From Rostratula benghalensis (Eukaryota > Chordata > Aves > Charadriiformes > Rostratulidae): a stretch of DNA of 64,000 bases. The stretch's first letter is position 1. Each line of letters opens with the position of its first letter. Below are positions 1 to 14,400 of this stretch, piece by piece. The position numbers and the translations under genes are program-made. The notes under the pieces are model-generated. The model had not been told where the DNA came from. It did no database searches and worked only from the letters and a program-made list of their open reading frames with translations. Location: positions 2,694,571 through 2,758,570 of the forward strand of contig VXAI01000089.1 of NCBI GenBank assembly GCA_013399305.1, given 5' to 3'.

Positions 1-2875
1 ACTGCATTAGACTTATGAGAAGAAGAGGAATCCTTGGTCCACTTATGAGTGGACTTTGAAATGGACAGGATACATAAAGTGACACCTGTCTCTGAAGGAA
101 GGGGCCATCATGCCACCTACCCTGACTTGTGGAATTGGTGGTCCAAGCACAACTTTTTAATCAACCATCTCTGTGTCATCACATCTCAGATCAATGGCAC
201 ATGGTGTCCCATTGCAACAGGTGATGTAGTATGCTTTGAGCATGAGTATGAGAGACTGTTTGATTCATGTGCCTCCTCTGAGGAGTTGTACGCGGTGCAT
301 GTGAGGCAGCATGCAAGCTGACCGTGGCAAAGGCGAACAGGTTGCTCTTCACTCTACAGTGTTCTACCTTGTGCCGTCCCTATCTTCTGATTAAGAAAGG
401 CTTGTTGGGGTGCACATCTGCTCTTTCAGGTGCTGAAAAAGTGCTAATAGACCAGGCCTTATGTGGTCTTTCCTATGCAGATGAGATCCTTCCTCTACAC
501 TGAGATGCTACTCTAGGAGTAGCAGGGGGTCTCATCTGGCACGGAAACATTAGCCGTACGGAAGACACCATATCAGCAAGACATCAGGCCCTTTTCCTCT
601 GCACCCATACCTGAAAGATCCTATCTTCTACCACATGCCTCAAATTGCTGATCTGAGCTGATGATTTTGGCCCCCAGACACCAGCTGTGTAGCAAGACCA
701 AGGCCTGGAGAATACATTTCCTTATCAGATTACCATTATTAAGTACCTTTCAGTTTGTATCATAATATTCCTTTGTCCCAGACCGAAGTCTCCTGAATGA
801 AGAATATAATTAACATCAGGTGATGTTCACTGTGAATTAAAAGACTTTCGATTCCATTGTATATTAATTGTACAGATCCTATTTAGATTACACTTTCAGG
901 ATTTATTTTTAAATTGCGGCAAAGCACTGGAGTCTATTCTTCTTAGAAAGTGACGTATGACAAGCTGTGGGATGTTCGCCTGGGTGGAGTCAGATTGCTC
1001 ACATAGAGACTTTACCATTTTTGGTTGCAGAGTCTTACAGAAAGTTTGAGCATGATTCAGGTTCCTAAACACATGTACCCAGCACTGTTTTAGACATTCC
1101 TGGGGTGTGCAAAACCCTCCACCCAGAATAGACAGACTTGGTATAGTACCTGCAGGCCCACAGGGTTCACAGACTGCAAGGTACAGATGTGGTAGTTGGT
1201 TACTTCATTTTACAATATAGATTTTTGCTTGTACATTTACCTGTTAGCAGAAAAGTAGTATTGTTCACTAATACTGGAGGAGTTACGGGGGAATTATTCT
1301 CTAGGGCTAATAGTCAGCTCATCACCTGCTCATACATTGTGCCCAGAGTACCTCAGCCAGAACGGACTTGCATAAGAAGGGGAAAAGAGAACAGGAAAGG
1401 CTTCTGTGGTAGGAAATTGTGGGTTAAAATAAACCAGTGAATGTACAGCTTGTTCACTTGACAATAAGAAATTACATACACTTCCCTTTCACTTGTGCAA
1501 TTAAGGAGCTGGCAGACAAGTAGAAGGCAGCCCATGCTTCAGCAGAGTGATTTTTTTTTTTTCCATTTTGTTTTGTTTTGATAAAAGATGCCTCTGCTTT
1601 TTTTTTGCTCTGCAGTTATGAAATCCCACTCCTCCACCTGTGACCATGATGACCTTGGCTGCAAATTTCGTAGGTCAGGCTGACCTGGACTGGTCTGTTC
1701 CTTCGATCGAGAGAGTCCTCCAGAAGAAGCAGCGGCACAAAGCACATGGTGTCTCTTCCTCAGACTTGGCTGGGGCACTGCTTTGCTGTTGTCAGCCCTT
1801 CTTCAACTCTGCCTTTCATCTTGCAGGGTATGTTATCACTGCCATGATATCCACTCCTTGGGACCAAATTAGCCCTAGCAGCTTGCTTGGGGACATGCTG
1901 TAGCATTGCTGTGGTAGCCAAAAGCTAAGAACAGTTTAGCTGCCTGAGTGTGGGTGGCTGGTGAATGTGGAGACCCTCACAGTGGGCCACTTACCTTCAG
2001 GTGTGCTGCTTCTAGGAGAGTTACAGGCTGTTACAAGAGTCACAGTGATTGTGTTGACTATGGTATGGGAAAGAGGACAACAACAAGGGAAGAAAATATG
2101 ACTGCTCACTTGGTCACGCAGCACATACCTGTGTGTCTTGAGTTCAGAGAAGAAGGATCCTTACTGAATAATAGAAAAACAACTTTTTCAAAGAAAATGA
2201 TGCTGTGTGATCTTTTCAGCTACTCAAGACAAGAAAAGCCTATGATATAGAACCAAAACAGGTCACTTGTACAGAAGGTTTTGGAGATTTTGGACGCTGT
2301 CACTAACACGGGTGCAGCATGCTACCCTGGAAAAGGAGGGCTACAGTGAAGGAAGGGACAATGCAAAACCTCTGAAGCATGACAGTGCTGGAGAGGCATA
2401 TTTGCACTTCTGTCTAGCATGGGCATCCAGAGGGTATGAGAAGGCACATAAGCAGGTGTCAGAGTCTTTATCTCTTTCTAAGTTCTGCAGGGCCTTCAAA
2501 GTCCCATCAAGATGGAAGGATGTGCCCAGAATAAACAGCTCCTTAGGACAACTTTTGGGGCCTGAAAGCTAAACAAAGCATACAGGAACACAGGAGGCGT
2601 AAAATGGCAAATTGTCCTAACATTCCGGGTGTCCCTGTGAGGCCGAAGGACTATGGTATCTCTTCATTAGCAAGAAGACAGAGTAATAAGCTAGTTAGAA
2701 CATGCCACAGACAAGAGTGGCCCTGTGTTTCCTTGCAAGTCTAGTCAATGGATACCAGAGCTTTTTTCTTCTATTTATACCCCATTAGCAAGCACCAGTG
2801 TCAATGTGAGGTGTGCCAGATGCTGTTAGTTGTGCTAGGCTGGAACTTCGAGAGGCTGCCTGAGACCAGGTCCTG

Positions 2876-2921
2876 CTTTCTAGGACCTTCATGTCCCACT
2901 TTCTAGGACCTTCATGTCCCA
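2876..2921. repeat. Perfect 23-bp tandem duplication
   Basis: A 23-bp unit containing TCTAGGACCTTCATGTCCCA occurs twice back to back (2876-2898 and 2899-2921) with no mismatch. It looks like a recent local slippage duplication in intergenic DNA. Confidence 0.9.
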
Positions 2922-3501
2922 GGCACATAACAAACGAGTTTTTCAACTTGTTTCAAGTGTATAAAAACCTGCTATGAGATGCCCTGATCTGTGAGCAGGT
3001 TTGAACTAGATTTCAGGGTTTTCTCCTCCAGTTCAGGAGTAAGTCCTTCCAAGGCCATACATGTTATTGGTAAGAATTTGCCCTGGTTCTGTTTGGCAAC
3101 GAGCTGTGCACTTCTGGAGCAGTGCAAAAGTGCACATTGAAAATGCTCTTCTCCTACAAACAGCAATTGGTCAAGATCCTCATCTGCGTAGTGCTGTGGA
3201 TCTCAATGTGTGTCCTGCAGAGTCTAGCAGATGAAAGACCCAAGGGAGGAAAGTGAGGCATAGCAAACTCTTTAGGCTCTTTCAATGGTATTTATGGTCC
3301 CAGAGTGGGAGAAACCATTACAAGATCTTTTGTCCATGACAAACATTAGCTGACATCCATGAACCAGGGTTTTGAGTGACCAGTGTCTTTCAGATTAAGT
3401 TTAAAATTGGGATTTGTCCTATGCCTTCCTTTTGTCTTCCAGAGATCGTGTCATATAGTCTTTTAGCACTGCCTTTGAACTGTGTAACTGTGTTTCAGAT
3501 C

Positions 3502-3530
3502 GGGGGGGGGGGGGTGGGGGGGGGGAGGGG
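3502..3530 (+). repeat. Poly-G tract, G-quadruplex-capable
   Basis: Thirteen Gs, a T, ten Gs, an A and four Gs form a nearly pure G run. Several G-triplets in 29 bp could fold as an intramolecular quadruplex. Such homopolymers are also error-prone in sequencing, so the exact length is uncertain. Confidence 0.85.
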
Positions 3531-6500
3531 CACAATTTCTTTAACAGCTCCCCACAAAAATATATTGGCTCACAGGCCACATCTGTTCCTTCCTGTGGAC
3601 CTGAAATGAGGTCTGCAGGAGATGCATCCGAAAAAAGATAGGAGACAAAATTATTCCAGATAGTTTTACAATCTCAGTATTGAACATAGTATCTGAACTG
3701 AAGGAAGGAATGGGGATTACTTGCTTTAGGACAGGGATTCCTTGTTTCAAGTATCCTTGTGATTTAAATTGTGTTTTATTTGCAGTGTAATCAGCTGTCT
3801 GTGGTCAATTTGCTGATGGTGAGAAACTGATTGCTGAAAGAGAGCTACAGGTTAAAGGTATTGATCATCCCCATTGGAATAAATTCTTCTGTGGCAAACG
3901 ACCTTTCCTGAGGCAAAAGTGTATTAAGAAATATTTCTGAACTTCTTAGCTTGCATTTAATTTAAGTAAATAACGAAGAAAATTTAAAATAGCAATATGT
4001 TCCATAATTTGCGTAATACTGTCTTTTTCCTAACTGTACACTAGGGATGAATGGTAGGAGTTTATGTCCTATTGCATAATTAACCAATTCATGCTGTTCT
4101 TTCCTGATTTTTCACAACAGTTTGGCTACTTATGTAGCACAATAACAGACTGGTTTCTGGGGATTTTTGTTCTTCTTTAGCATTTCACTGCTTGTGATAC
4201 AAATTTATGGAATTACTCCCCATCTCTCTTATCTTTAACTTTGTCTTGTCAGCAGCCCTCAAGAAGCTTCCTCCTTTATCTTTTGTATCTATTGATGTGT
4301 GTGTTGGATATACAAATTATTTTTCCCTTTTTCATATTTTACCTGCCCTCACCTGATGTACCAGCAATGCCCTTGTGTTTCCTGCTGAGGGCACGGGAAA
4401 CGAGTAATGAGTCTTCCAGAACTGTGTATATTTTTAACTCTCATGTCTGAAGATCCAACCTGGAACATAAAGGAACTCCCATACTTTTCCTGCAGACAGT
4501 TTCCTACATAATGTTTTTTTTTTTGCTTTTGATACTGTCTACTAATGCAGAGTTCTTCCAGAATATTTAATGGATTTGGGTACCCAGTTTAGAAATAAAT
4601 GGGTTTCAATTGTTCCCCTAAGTAACATTGAAATATCCTGGCCATAGCATGAAATATAAATCTTGACATCCTTTGTCAGACAGCATGCAGTGGCAGCAGT
4701 TTCTGAGTTGGATCAGACCCTAAACTGTTTTTTTTTCTTGTTCATTGAATCCTATATGTCATCCAGGAAAACAACTGGAACTTTCCTCTGGCTGAATTAG
4801 CTCAACAGCTCTTAGAGCTCGTGTTTGACTTTCTGGGGGCTGAATCGTATTCTTGAGAGACAGGGAGCAAGGGAAGAATGTAGAAAGTGACTACCAAGAG
4901 TTGGTGGTAGGGACTTGAGTAGGTGGAGGGATAGCAACAGCAACATCTTTGTCCCAGAGTTGTTCCAGTTGACTCTCCTGGGGTTTACATGGCTGAATAT
5001 GTGAGTGGGAAGGGCTGCGATCCCAGCTGTTTGCCATGGCTCTTTGAGGCTTGGAGGCCTGGAGGGGCTTAATGTGGTGAGTGCTGCCCCTTTACTGGGG
5101 GGGAGGGGGCAAAACATGCAAGACATTATACTTAGCCTCTCTTTTTCTACTTATTTCTCGGCAGACTGCACTGTGTACTGTTACTGAAGTCTTATGCAGG
5201 TGATGTGTTTCCAGTTAGTTTACTCCTAAGTACTTCAGTGTGCTAAGTCTGTGCCTGATCAGGGCATTTCTATGTACCTTGGATGCCCTGCTTGAAATCC
5301 ATGACAAAGCTTCACTGGGAAAGTACCAGCTAACATAGTGAGTTTCCAGCAGAACACCCTCTTTCTTTTGTATATTTGTATGTGGAGGTGGAATGAACAC
5401 CTGATATAACCAAGTTGCACAAATCAAAGTACTGAATGAGAAGTCTCAGAAGGGGTGAGGACATGTCAGAGATGTATTCAAAGAGTAGTTTAAAATGGAG
5501 TGTTTTCGGTTCTCAGTGTCCACCTCAACCTTGCATCAAATACCTGTCCCCAACACTGCACCAACCCCCAGATTCAACCACAGACAGATGGTATTTGCAA
5601 GTTGTAGATAAGCAACTGCTGTGGATAAGCATCTGCTGTGGATGTTGAGTTGCATTTAGCAATCACTTGGCTGGGCTGGTTGCAAGGCAAGCTCAGTTAA
5701 TGCAATTTCAGCTGTGTGCTCCCTCCAGGGCATTGTGTCAGACAGGAAAGGCTTCTAATTTATAAAAAGGTCATGGCTGGACCCCCAAGAGACAGAGATT
5801 GCCCTTCTCTATCCTTGGGGAAGAGGTTAATTTTCCAGTGGGTGTGGGTGTAGAGAGAGAAAGGATGGTGTAAGGTCTTGGAACAAAATAGGCTGGGGTT
5901 TAAGCAAGTTGGAGGCTAGAGGGGAATAAGATTGATTCTCCTATTGAGTTCTTAGGCAGTGATTTATTGACATGGTTTACCCAAGGGCAAAGACCCTTAA
6001 ACTGAAGTTTGATTTCACTGTGTTGAAAGAGAAAGCCATGTTCTCAAGTGAGGACAAGGCAGAAAAGTGATCAACACAAGAAGACGGTTTAGAGAAGGGG
6101 TGTATTCATGCGATACAGACTGCTATGAGGACAGCTGAAAGAAGAGGCTTGTAACATGAGCCCATATCAGCAGAAGAGCACTAGCAGAATCTACTTCAGC
6201 TCTACGGTTTGGTAGGTTTGGTAGCAGTATGAGAATGAATAGCCACCAAAAAATGAGAGGACTGATCAGAAAAATAATCTAACAACTGGATGTAGAATTC
6301 ACGCACTTTTATTCACAGCAGGATTTTTAATTTTAGCAAGAAATAAAATTGGAGTTTTTTCATGAAAACACTGTCTCCTCGTTTGAGCCTGAGCTTTTCA
6401 AAAGTCCGGAAGTCTTTCCAGCTTGTGCGGTCATAACCCACAAAGCTAATGAACTGATCCTACTTGAATTCATGTTGGATAGATGGGAGACCTCCTTTGT

Positions 6501-9500
6501 GTTAGCCAGAGGTTGCAAGAATCCTTCAGCATAGAAAGCAGCAAACTTCTGTATGAATCTGCTGCATTTTTGTAGAGTTGACGGGACCCTGGAATCACTG
6601 GAACTTCAGAATCTCCTTTCACTGCTGTACTTCTCACAAGGGCTGGTGTATTCATGAATGCACATTGGATGTTACAGGTGTTCTACACATCCTGTAGATG
6701 GATGAGACTACATCACTGTCTGGCCAGCCCCAAATTTAGTCTCAAGACAAGGTTCTTAAGGAAAAACTGGCAGATACGCCAGTCCACATGACTAACCCTA
6801 GTTAGCCACCTGATACAAAGGACTATGTGCCTCCAGGCACCACATACCAGATTAATCAGCTATTGTACACTTCACACACTCCCAGAGGCCATGCCTTCCT
6901 AGGAGTTTTTTCGTCTAACTTTCCCATGCAGTTTTGGGATGCAAGAATCCTCTGTCTCCAAGCCATTTCCTTTTCCCAGTGCTTGAGGTGACCCAGCCTA
7001 CAGATGTTTTGAAAATTTAGCTTTTGTGATGCACACTATGATCATTGGATGATAGGTCATAAGGTAATATATAATTGCTGTAAGGCTCTTACTCTCTACA
7101 CCAGCATCCAACCATGGTAAAAAGTTTGGGGATGGAGATTTCTCACTGAGCATCAGATAGTGCAGCAGCAGGAGTAGATAGGCACAGACACACTCCCTGA
7201 TATATTCCAGCAGGCCCCTAGTAAGAAACTAATCCTGGCCTCTGCTCAAGTCAATCAATCCTCCCAATCCCATGCTTCAAAAGGACCAAGATCTAATGAC
7301 AGGTTGGGCTGGAAGGAATGAACTAGTTTCTTTGGAAACCTTGTTGGGATAAAACGTGATTCTCCTTTTTGAGCAGGTAACAGATTTTTTTTTTCCACAC
7401 ATGTAAACTCTTAATTGCAGAAGGAGGGTCAGCTGGCCAGGAAAAAGCCTACCTAATAAGAGGTCTTGCTTTACTATAAGGACATCTTAGACTTCACTGC
7501 CAGCTATTGCAAAGTTACTAGTGGCTGATTAGAGCTGATTTACTGTATCTAGTGTGTTACTCCAGAAGAAAGAACCTTTCCAGACAGAGAAAATCTGATC
7601 ATTACACAGGTGTCAAAATATGAAATAACATTTATGTTTTGAATTCTTTTTATTTGCATTTTCAGATTCAGTTTCCAGATTTTTGAAATCATGCCTGTAT
7701 TGTAAAGCTCTGGAAATTACTTTTTGGAGATACAAATGTTTCATTTTCAACAAAATATATACTTTTTAATTTTCTTCAGAAGAACAATTATTGGAAAGGG
7801 AAGGGAAATTGGAAGCTCAGAGGCAGAAATTTGAAATGTCCAAGTAAATTTAAGACTAATTATATCATATACATACAGACCTTTTCTTGCTTCACTCCTC
7901 AGGAAAGCAGTTAACAAGCCACATTTTATTCTGATGCACTGCAAGTCAGCTTGGAAGGGCTGGTCCTGCAGTATTAATTCAGAGCCTGAATCACACACCT
8001 ACATGCATAGATCTATATGCAGAGACCTGCCAGTGTGAGCAAATCCAAAAGCAACAGCTCTGATGTGCCCTGTCTACAGCAAGTCACAGATACTCAGGAG
8101 TGTATCTGATTACTGTAGTATGTGATACTGAGTTTCTCTGCACATGCACAAGTAATCTTTTGCAGAGATCCCAAAAACACAGACCAAGTATGGCAGTGGC
8201 TTACCATCAAGACTGATACTCTTCTGCCAGGATCAGGGAAGCTGGCATGTTTGTGGTATACTTCGCTGGCTAGTAGTGCTCAAGCAAAAGGAAAAGAGAG
8301 ATGTGTCTCACTCTACCGGCTGTACTGAGTTTGTATCTGCTTAGCACCTCTGTGACTGGCACTTGCACAGGGCGCAGAGCAGTTGAATTAATCTTTGTGG
8401 ATTTACATGAGATATTTGAAAGGAAAGTAGCCAGATGCAGTAGGAGATTCAGTGAAACAAAAACACTTACAGCTGAAATACCTGTGCAAAGCCAAACACA
8501 AATTCTCATTAAAACCATCAGTAATCAATAGCTACTTATGAAATCAAAACATGTTTAATATTCAAACTTGATTTCAAGACCTGGGTGGTCATCTCCTTTT
8601 CTACTTTTTTTGAGAACAAATTAGAAATAAGGTTAAAAAGTAGTGTTTTGCTTTAAAATGTGTCAAAACAAAAAGTTTGGGTGGCATTATTTTTCAGTCT
8701 TGAATAATTTGGTTAATTCAGCACAAAACTGCAAGTACTGTGATTGAGTCATAACATAGGTTCTCAAAGCCAAGAACTATTTATTTTGAAAATACTTTGC
8801 TGAGCTCTACTTCTGCCTCAAAGAGAAGCCTGCAGCTGTCTCATCGTGAATTATCCATGGAGCACTAACTCCTTGCTTTACCGTGCCTAATCAGCCCCGA
8901 ATTTGCCTTAATCCATTAGCTTTGTTTGCTCTGTTGTCCGTCTCTGCTTTATCTTGGGAAGGAATAAAGGTGACAGCCCAGAATCAAACAGGGTGGAGAC
9001 TGTCCTCTTCAATTGCCCGCAAAGCAACTCACAAGGTGGCTCTTCTCTCTCATCAGGATCCTGTAATATCCCTAAAACACAAGGGAAGAATTCTTTCTGA
9101 TCTCCCTTGTGAAAGGAAAACTTTCATATAGGAACTGTTTTTCCCTGTCCAAGGGTGGAAGCTCCTTTGAGGCTAATACTTCCTTTTACAAAGCTTTACA
9201 GTCTCCAGGCTATTAAGGAAAAGAAATACACAGACCAAAACAACAACAAAATAATCTGGATGAGATGACAAACCACAATACCAATATGAATTGTTGAAGG
9301 AGTCAGAGGGTGGTTTTCCACTAGTTTGCTGGCAATCATAAGTAAATGAGAAAAAAATTATTCAGTAATTCTGTTTGAGGACTTGCAAGAAAGATAAAAC
9401 CAGGGGCAGCTTGTGAACTATTCACTAATCCTAAAAGGGGCTGAAGCTCTCAGGAATGAGGGCAAGTCTCATGGAAGCAGGTAGTTTATGTAATACTCCT

Positions 9501-11404
9501 CTTCCACTTCGGCAATTACTCGCAGCTTGCATTACAGAAGAGTAAATGTTTAGCCTTCATGGCCACAGAGAAGTGTTTAACAAGAAAATGTTAAACCTCA
9601 AAGACCAGAAGGCAAATAAAAAAATCCCCCAACATTTGTCTTTTGAAACAAAACAAAGAAAGCCTAGCAGTTTTTCAGCTAGACCAAGTAGTGCCCATTC
9701 TTTCTGCTGCATGTATTTTCTACAGCTTCTTCTCAGTCCTGTCAGTTCAACTCTGTCCCTTAACCACAACCTTTGTAGAAAACGACATGTGTGTAATTGG
9801 ATGCACCCCTGCTTCTTCATGCAGTAGAACAGGTATGCATTGCATAACAACTTGTGCTACATCTGCTAGCTGGGAAAGTGCTGTTGGTTCTGGGCTGGAG
9901 GCAAGCTGAGGCAGGAGCTAAGTGGCAATGCTGGGCATTAAGAAGACTGCGGCCCTTTAGTGGTTCGTGGGAAATTTTGTGCAAAACAAAATTTTGTCAT
10001 GTTTTAATCAAAATGGCCTCTGGAAAGCCTCAGTGCTTGGAGGAGAACGTAAAAGTGCAGTTGAAAGTTAGTATTTTCTTTTTCCTGGAAAGTAAAAGCT
10101 TAGCTCTAGCAACGAAAGCCTTGGTGCTCCCCTGCCCAGTGAAATCCTATCATAAGGTCCAGGAGGCTGGTGGGTGGCTGGCATGGAGGTCCGCTGCCAC
10201 CAGTGAAGCAGATGTGTTCATGGGACCTTCACACTTATGGGAGAGAGTTTTCATTGCATCCACAGCCCCACCTCAGCTATGTGAGCCCACAATGCTCTAA
10301 GCACTAGGAACTTCTCCAGCTGATTTTATTTTCCTGTGATTTTTTACGTCAAAAGGGGGTTTTATGTCTTAGGCCAAAACCCCCTTTTTTTTAATATTTG
10401 TACATGCAAGCAACTGGAAGCCTTAATAATACCTAAGGATGTGAATGACTTTAAACATCATGACCCAAAGTAAATTTGAGGAAGAAGTTCACTCAACAAC
10501 AAAGGAACCAATATTTCTTTTAAAAGCTGCATTACCAGAGTTCTCATGGCATCGGACTGACTGGAAATCAAATTCACATGTCCCTAATTATTTAACAGGA
10601 ATTCTTAAAATTCCCTTAGGATAAGTAATTTGAAACAACACACAGAGCTATTTTGCCTGTTTCCTGGGGCAAATTTATGTCATAGTTTGGTTAGTTACAA
10701 TGTTATCAGCTGCTGCGGAAAAACAGGCTATGCTAATATGACCGTTACCTAATTCATGCCTGGAGTCTGATCCTCAGAGATTTCTAAGCCTCTTAGTGAT
10801 CCCTTGAATGGCTTCTTTTATAACTTTAAACACAGGGACATTTACTGAGGTAGCTGCTGTAGTAAGTAAACAGGAAGGTTTACAAGCGTAGCCATTTTTG
10901 TTTGGCGTCCTACCACCTACACAACAGCAGACTTGTGTATAAGTACTTTTCCCCCACTAGACATGAAAACAAAAATTCCCCAATGGACTTCAAGGACGTG
11001 CCGGGAGATATGAATGTGGAGGAGGTGAAGGTACTGGTGGAGTCTGGTATCACTGGTGTCCAGAGGAGATGGAGGCAGCAAACAGTTTTTGTACTTTTCA
11101 TAATTTATTCTGGTTTTACACCCCTTAGGAAGGCCAACGGGTGGGGAGCCTGCCCTGCCAAAGGTGCTCTCATCTTGTTCTCTTTCCTCTCCTGACTTTG
11201 TACACAGAATTGGGGCAGACCATTTCATTCTTTGGTGCCTCAGCTTCTGCTCTCTGTAAAGTGCTTACACATGGCCCTGGGAGCTGCAGGGAACAAAAGC
11301 TGCGGCCAGTGGTTTCCTCTCAGGCTGCAATGAGATCTCATTGTTGTCTGCTATGGCCCCAGGGAACCACTGGGGCACAGCAGTCCTGAGTCAGAAGGAA
11401 GATG

Positions 11405-11444
11405 TTGTCAGTGACCATCAAATATTGTCAGTGACCATCAAATA
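11405..11444. repeat. Perfect 20-bp tandem duplication
   Basis: The unit TTGTCAGTGACCATCAAATA is present twice in direct contact (11405-11424 and 11425-11444). There is no coding context. About 40 bp downstream lies a purine/G-rich patch (about 11479-11509). Confidence 0.9.
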
Positions 11445-14400
11445 AGCTAGATTTCCTTCCTCTCTGTGTGTGCTCTAGCTTGGGGGGAGGGAAAGGGGGG
11501 GGAAACTTGATGTGGTCTGGCTGCATTTTCTGGGTTGCCCTTGACACTGAGGGTTTGTGCCCTTAGAGCTTGAACATGGCTCTTCTCTGACATTTTGTGT
11601 GGCAATGCCTCCAGTGGCAGGCATGTGCCTTTCACATTCAAAGTGCCAGACTGAGCACTTTGGGACTTTAAAATACAAAAAACCCTCTTCAGATTTGTGG
11701 CTGCCATGAGCAGATGATGATGATGATGGCATCATTTGGTGCCCTGAAGGCCATGCTCTCACAGATCCTCTCTGAATGAAGAGCACCCAAAGGAAAATGT
11801 CATTTTCCAACTTGGAGGATCTTGTCTATGGTCTCTGAAGCCCTGCATGATGAAGGAAATGGGTCTGCCATTTATTAGGCTCCTTCTACAGTTTGCATGG
11901 TGATTGGGTTCAATTTACAAATGGTGGATCTTGTTGCTGCAGCCCCTTCCCTCCCTCTCCCCTTCCCCTTCTGTTTGTGTCTCCTCTTTGCTACCATGTC
12001 CTCCTTTTGGCAGCAGTACCCCTGGGACAGGGACCAGAGCTGTTCATGTGTCTGTCCAAAGTGTCAGCATACTTGTCAAGAACGTGATGAAAGAGGTGAG
12101 TGGAAAGAAACAGTATTTATTGGTTATTTGCATGTGGCAAATATAATAGAACAGAGAAGGAAATTTTACTCTGCATATGCTACCTTGGCCTGTTTCCTGT
12201 TCATAGTTTGAACTGAGTCCAAGCTCTGCTTGAAAACTTTTAAATCTCCATGAAACAGAAAAAATGATGCACATAGAAGCCCAAAATCAAGGCTGCAGGA
12301 TACCTGTGTAGTTCCTGGAGGCACTGCTTGAGTGTGCTTTGACTGCAGGCAGGCTGAATGGTCTTTTGGGAGCAAACTCCTTACTGTGTGAGTGCTTGGG
12401 TTGGATGACCACAGAAGCGGTGTTGGGCCAGAGGGGAGTTTTAACTTACCAATTGTGAAATCCCAGGGCAGCAATGCTAACTCAGCCTAAACTTTAAATG
12501 AAAATTAAAACAAATCCCCTTTGGGATGAAATGGAAATGTCAGCCCGAGGAGGAATCTGTTCTCAGTAAGTTGCGAGCGACCGAAGGAGATACAAGTTGG
12601 AATCCAGCCATGGCTGCACCACACACCATCTGTCAGCCTTGCAGAGAAAAATAAAGGAAAAGCAGAAAGTGTGTGATTATCCTCTCTCTTGCTGGAGAGT
12701 CTAGAGACCCAGAGAAGTGGGTTCTCTTGCCTGATACATTTCTTGAGAAGGAAATGATGCATTCCATTTTCCCACACTGGTGAAGCTGTGCATTGCTCTT
12801 TCATCCTGTTCAGTCTCCCCTTGGCAAGCAGGGATGCAGGCTGTCAGGCTGGGACCTGAGCAAGGAGGCTCTGTTCCCATGGCTAGAGAAATGAATTTAG
12901 CAAATTGCAGAAGAACAAGAGAGAGCAGGGGTTGCTGATAGCTCTCCACCAGACACCCTGCTGGCAAGGTGGCTTACTCCTGCCCCTACAGGTGCTTGAG
13001 CGCTGCTGGGACTGAATGCTTTGAGTCAGACAGCAGCTCTCCTCTATCCTTCTCCCCCCTGCCCTTGCACATTTTCGTAACCTTGCAAAAGTTTCAGACA
13101 ACGTCATCTTTAACCTACTGCAGGCAGGGCTTGGAATCCATATGAGGGACAGCGAGGGGGACCATGCTTGATCAGCACACCAGCCCCATGGCCAATGAGT
13201 GGGGAGATGGACTACCCTCCCCTACCCGCCACCCCAAAAAGGGTGCAGGAATGTCTCTCCCCTGGCATTACATTTTGAAAGATGTGTCTGGCGAGACAGC
13301 TAGCTGACTTTGGCAGGCATTACTGGCAGTGGGATAATTAATTAAAGTGCAGTTGAGAAAATTGTAGCGCAAGCTTACTCCACAGCCAGATCCAGAGCTC
13401 ACTAGCAGAGCAGGGCATCCAGCTTCAGCCTGTATCTCTTTATGTGAAAGAGTAGGAAGATTGCATTTTTCACTGGAAATATGAGAACAGGATGAAGAGG
13501 GATGAATCCTTGTGCTAATCAGTAAGAAAGGACCTTGTCTGCAAGATAAGGCAACCTGGGAGCAGAACAGCAGCAAGTCATACCATAGCAACAAAGGATA
13601 AGCAAGGCAAGACAGCTAAAGGCTATTTTACACAAGGAAGATCCCCTCCTCTTGTTGCCTGTGTGGCACTGAAGACTGAAGGAACCTCTCTGCAAAACAG
13701 AAAAGTGATCAGGAGGGACAGGGGCCCTGTCTACTGCAGTCACAGCTGCAGCACAGCTCCCTGCATTTGTGTGCCTTCAGCTGAGCTCTTCCAGCTACCA
13801 ACAACAGTGAAGTTGCAAGGATTCTGTTCCTAAAGAGTCACCCAGGTGATCCCTGCTGTCATCTTTCCCACCACTGCGCATTTAGGGAGATTCAAGAAAA
13901 CCATGACCTGCAGCCTTTCCTGCAGCTGTATCTCTCACCTGCCTGTCCCTGGGCTGCCCCTGTCCCTACTGACAGGTACCTGAGCCCCACACTCATGACA
14001 GCGTGGAAAGGCTGGCAATAGTGTGCCACATAAAGTACTTGTAGGTCACTGCTGGTGGGACAGGCTTGGCACAGGTCATCCTCAAGTCTTTAGATGGCTT
14101 GATGCCACATTGCTCTGTCTGTAGAGGCTCACCACAGGATGACAGGACCTCAACTGCATGTGAAGCTGTTCGATGTAGCCTTGTTAGTCTTTACAGACAC
14201 AAGCAAAGAAAAGTAATTTTATCCCCATTATACCTAACCCGTTATTAAAATGGCTAATTTTCACAAAAATAGATTGAAAAAAAAAAAAATCTTTGAAAAA
14301 TCTTAGAGAAGAGGATTCCTTTCTTGTTTGTTTGAACTTACTAGCTCAGAAATCACCTAGAAGCTCATTCTGACTTTTTGAATCTAATTTAAATTTTTCT

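Noticed and set aside
49..321. 90-codon open frame at the left edge of the window
   Set aside because: It starts at GTG rather than ATG, directly after an in-frame stop; no known domain and no splice-site support for an exon.
9854..10300. 148-codon open frame upstream of LPL
   Set aside because: No recognisable domain, low-information composition, no promoter or splice context; such lengths occur by chance in 17 kb of non-coding DNA.
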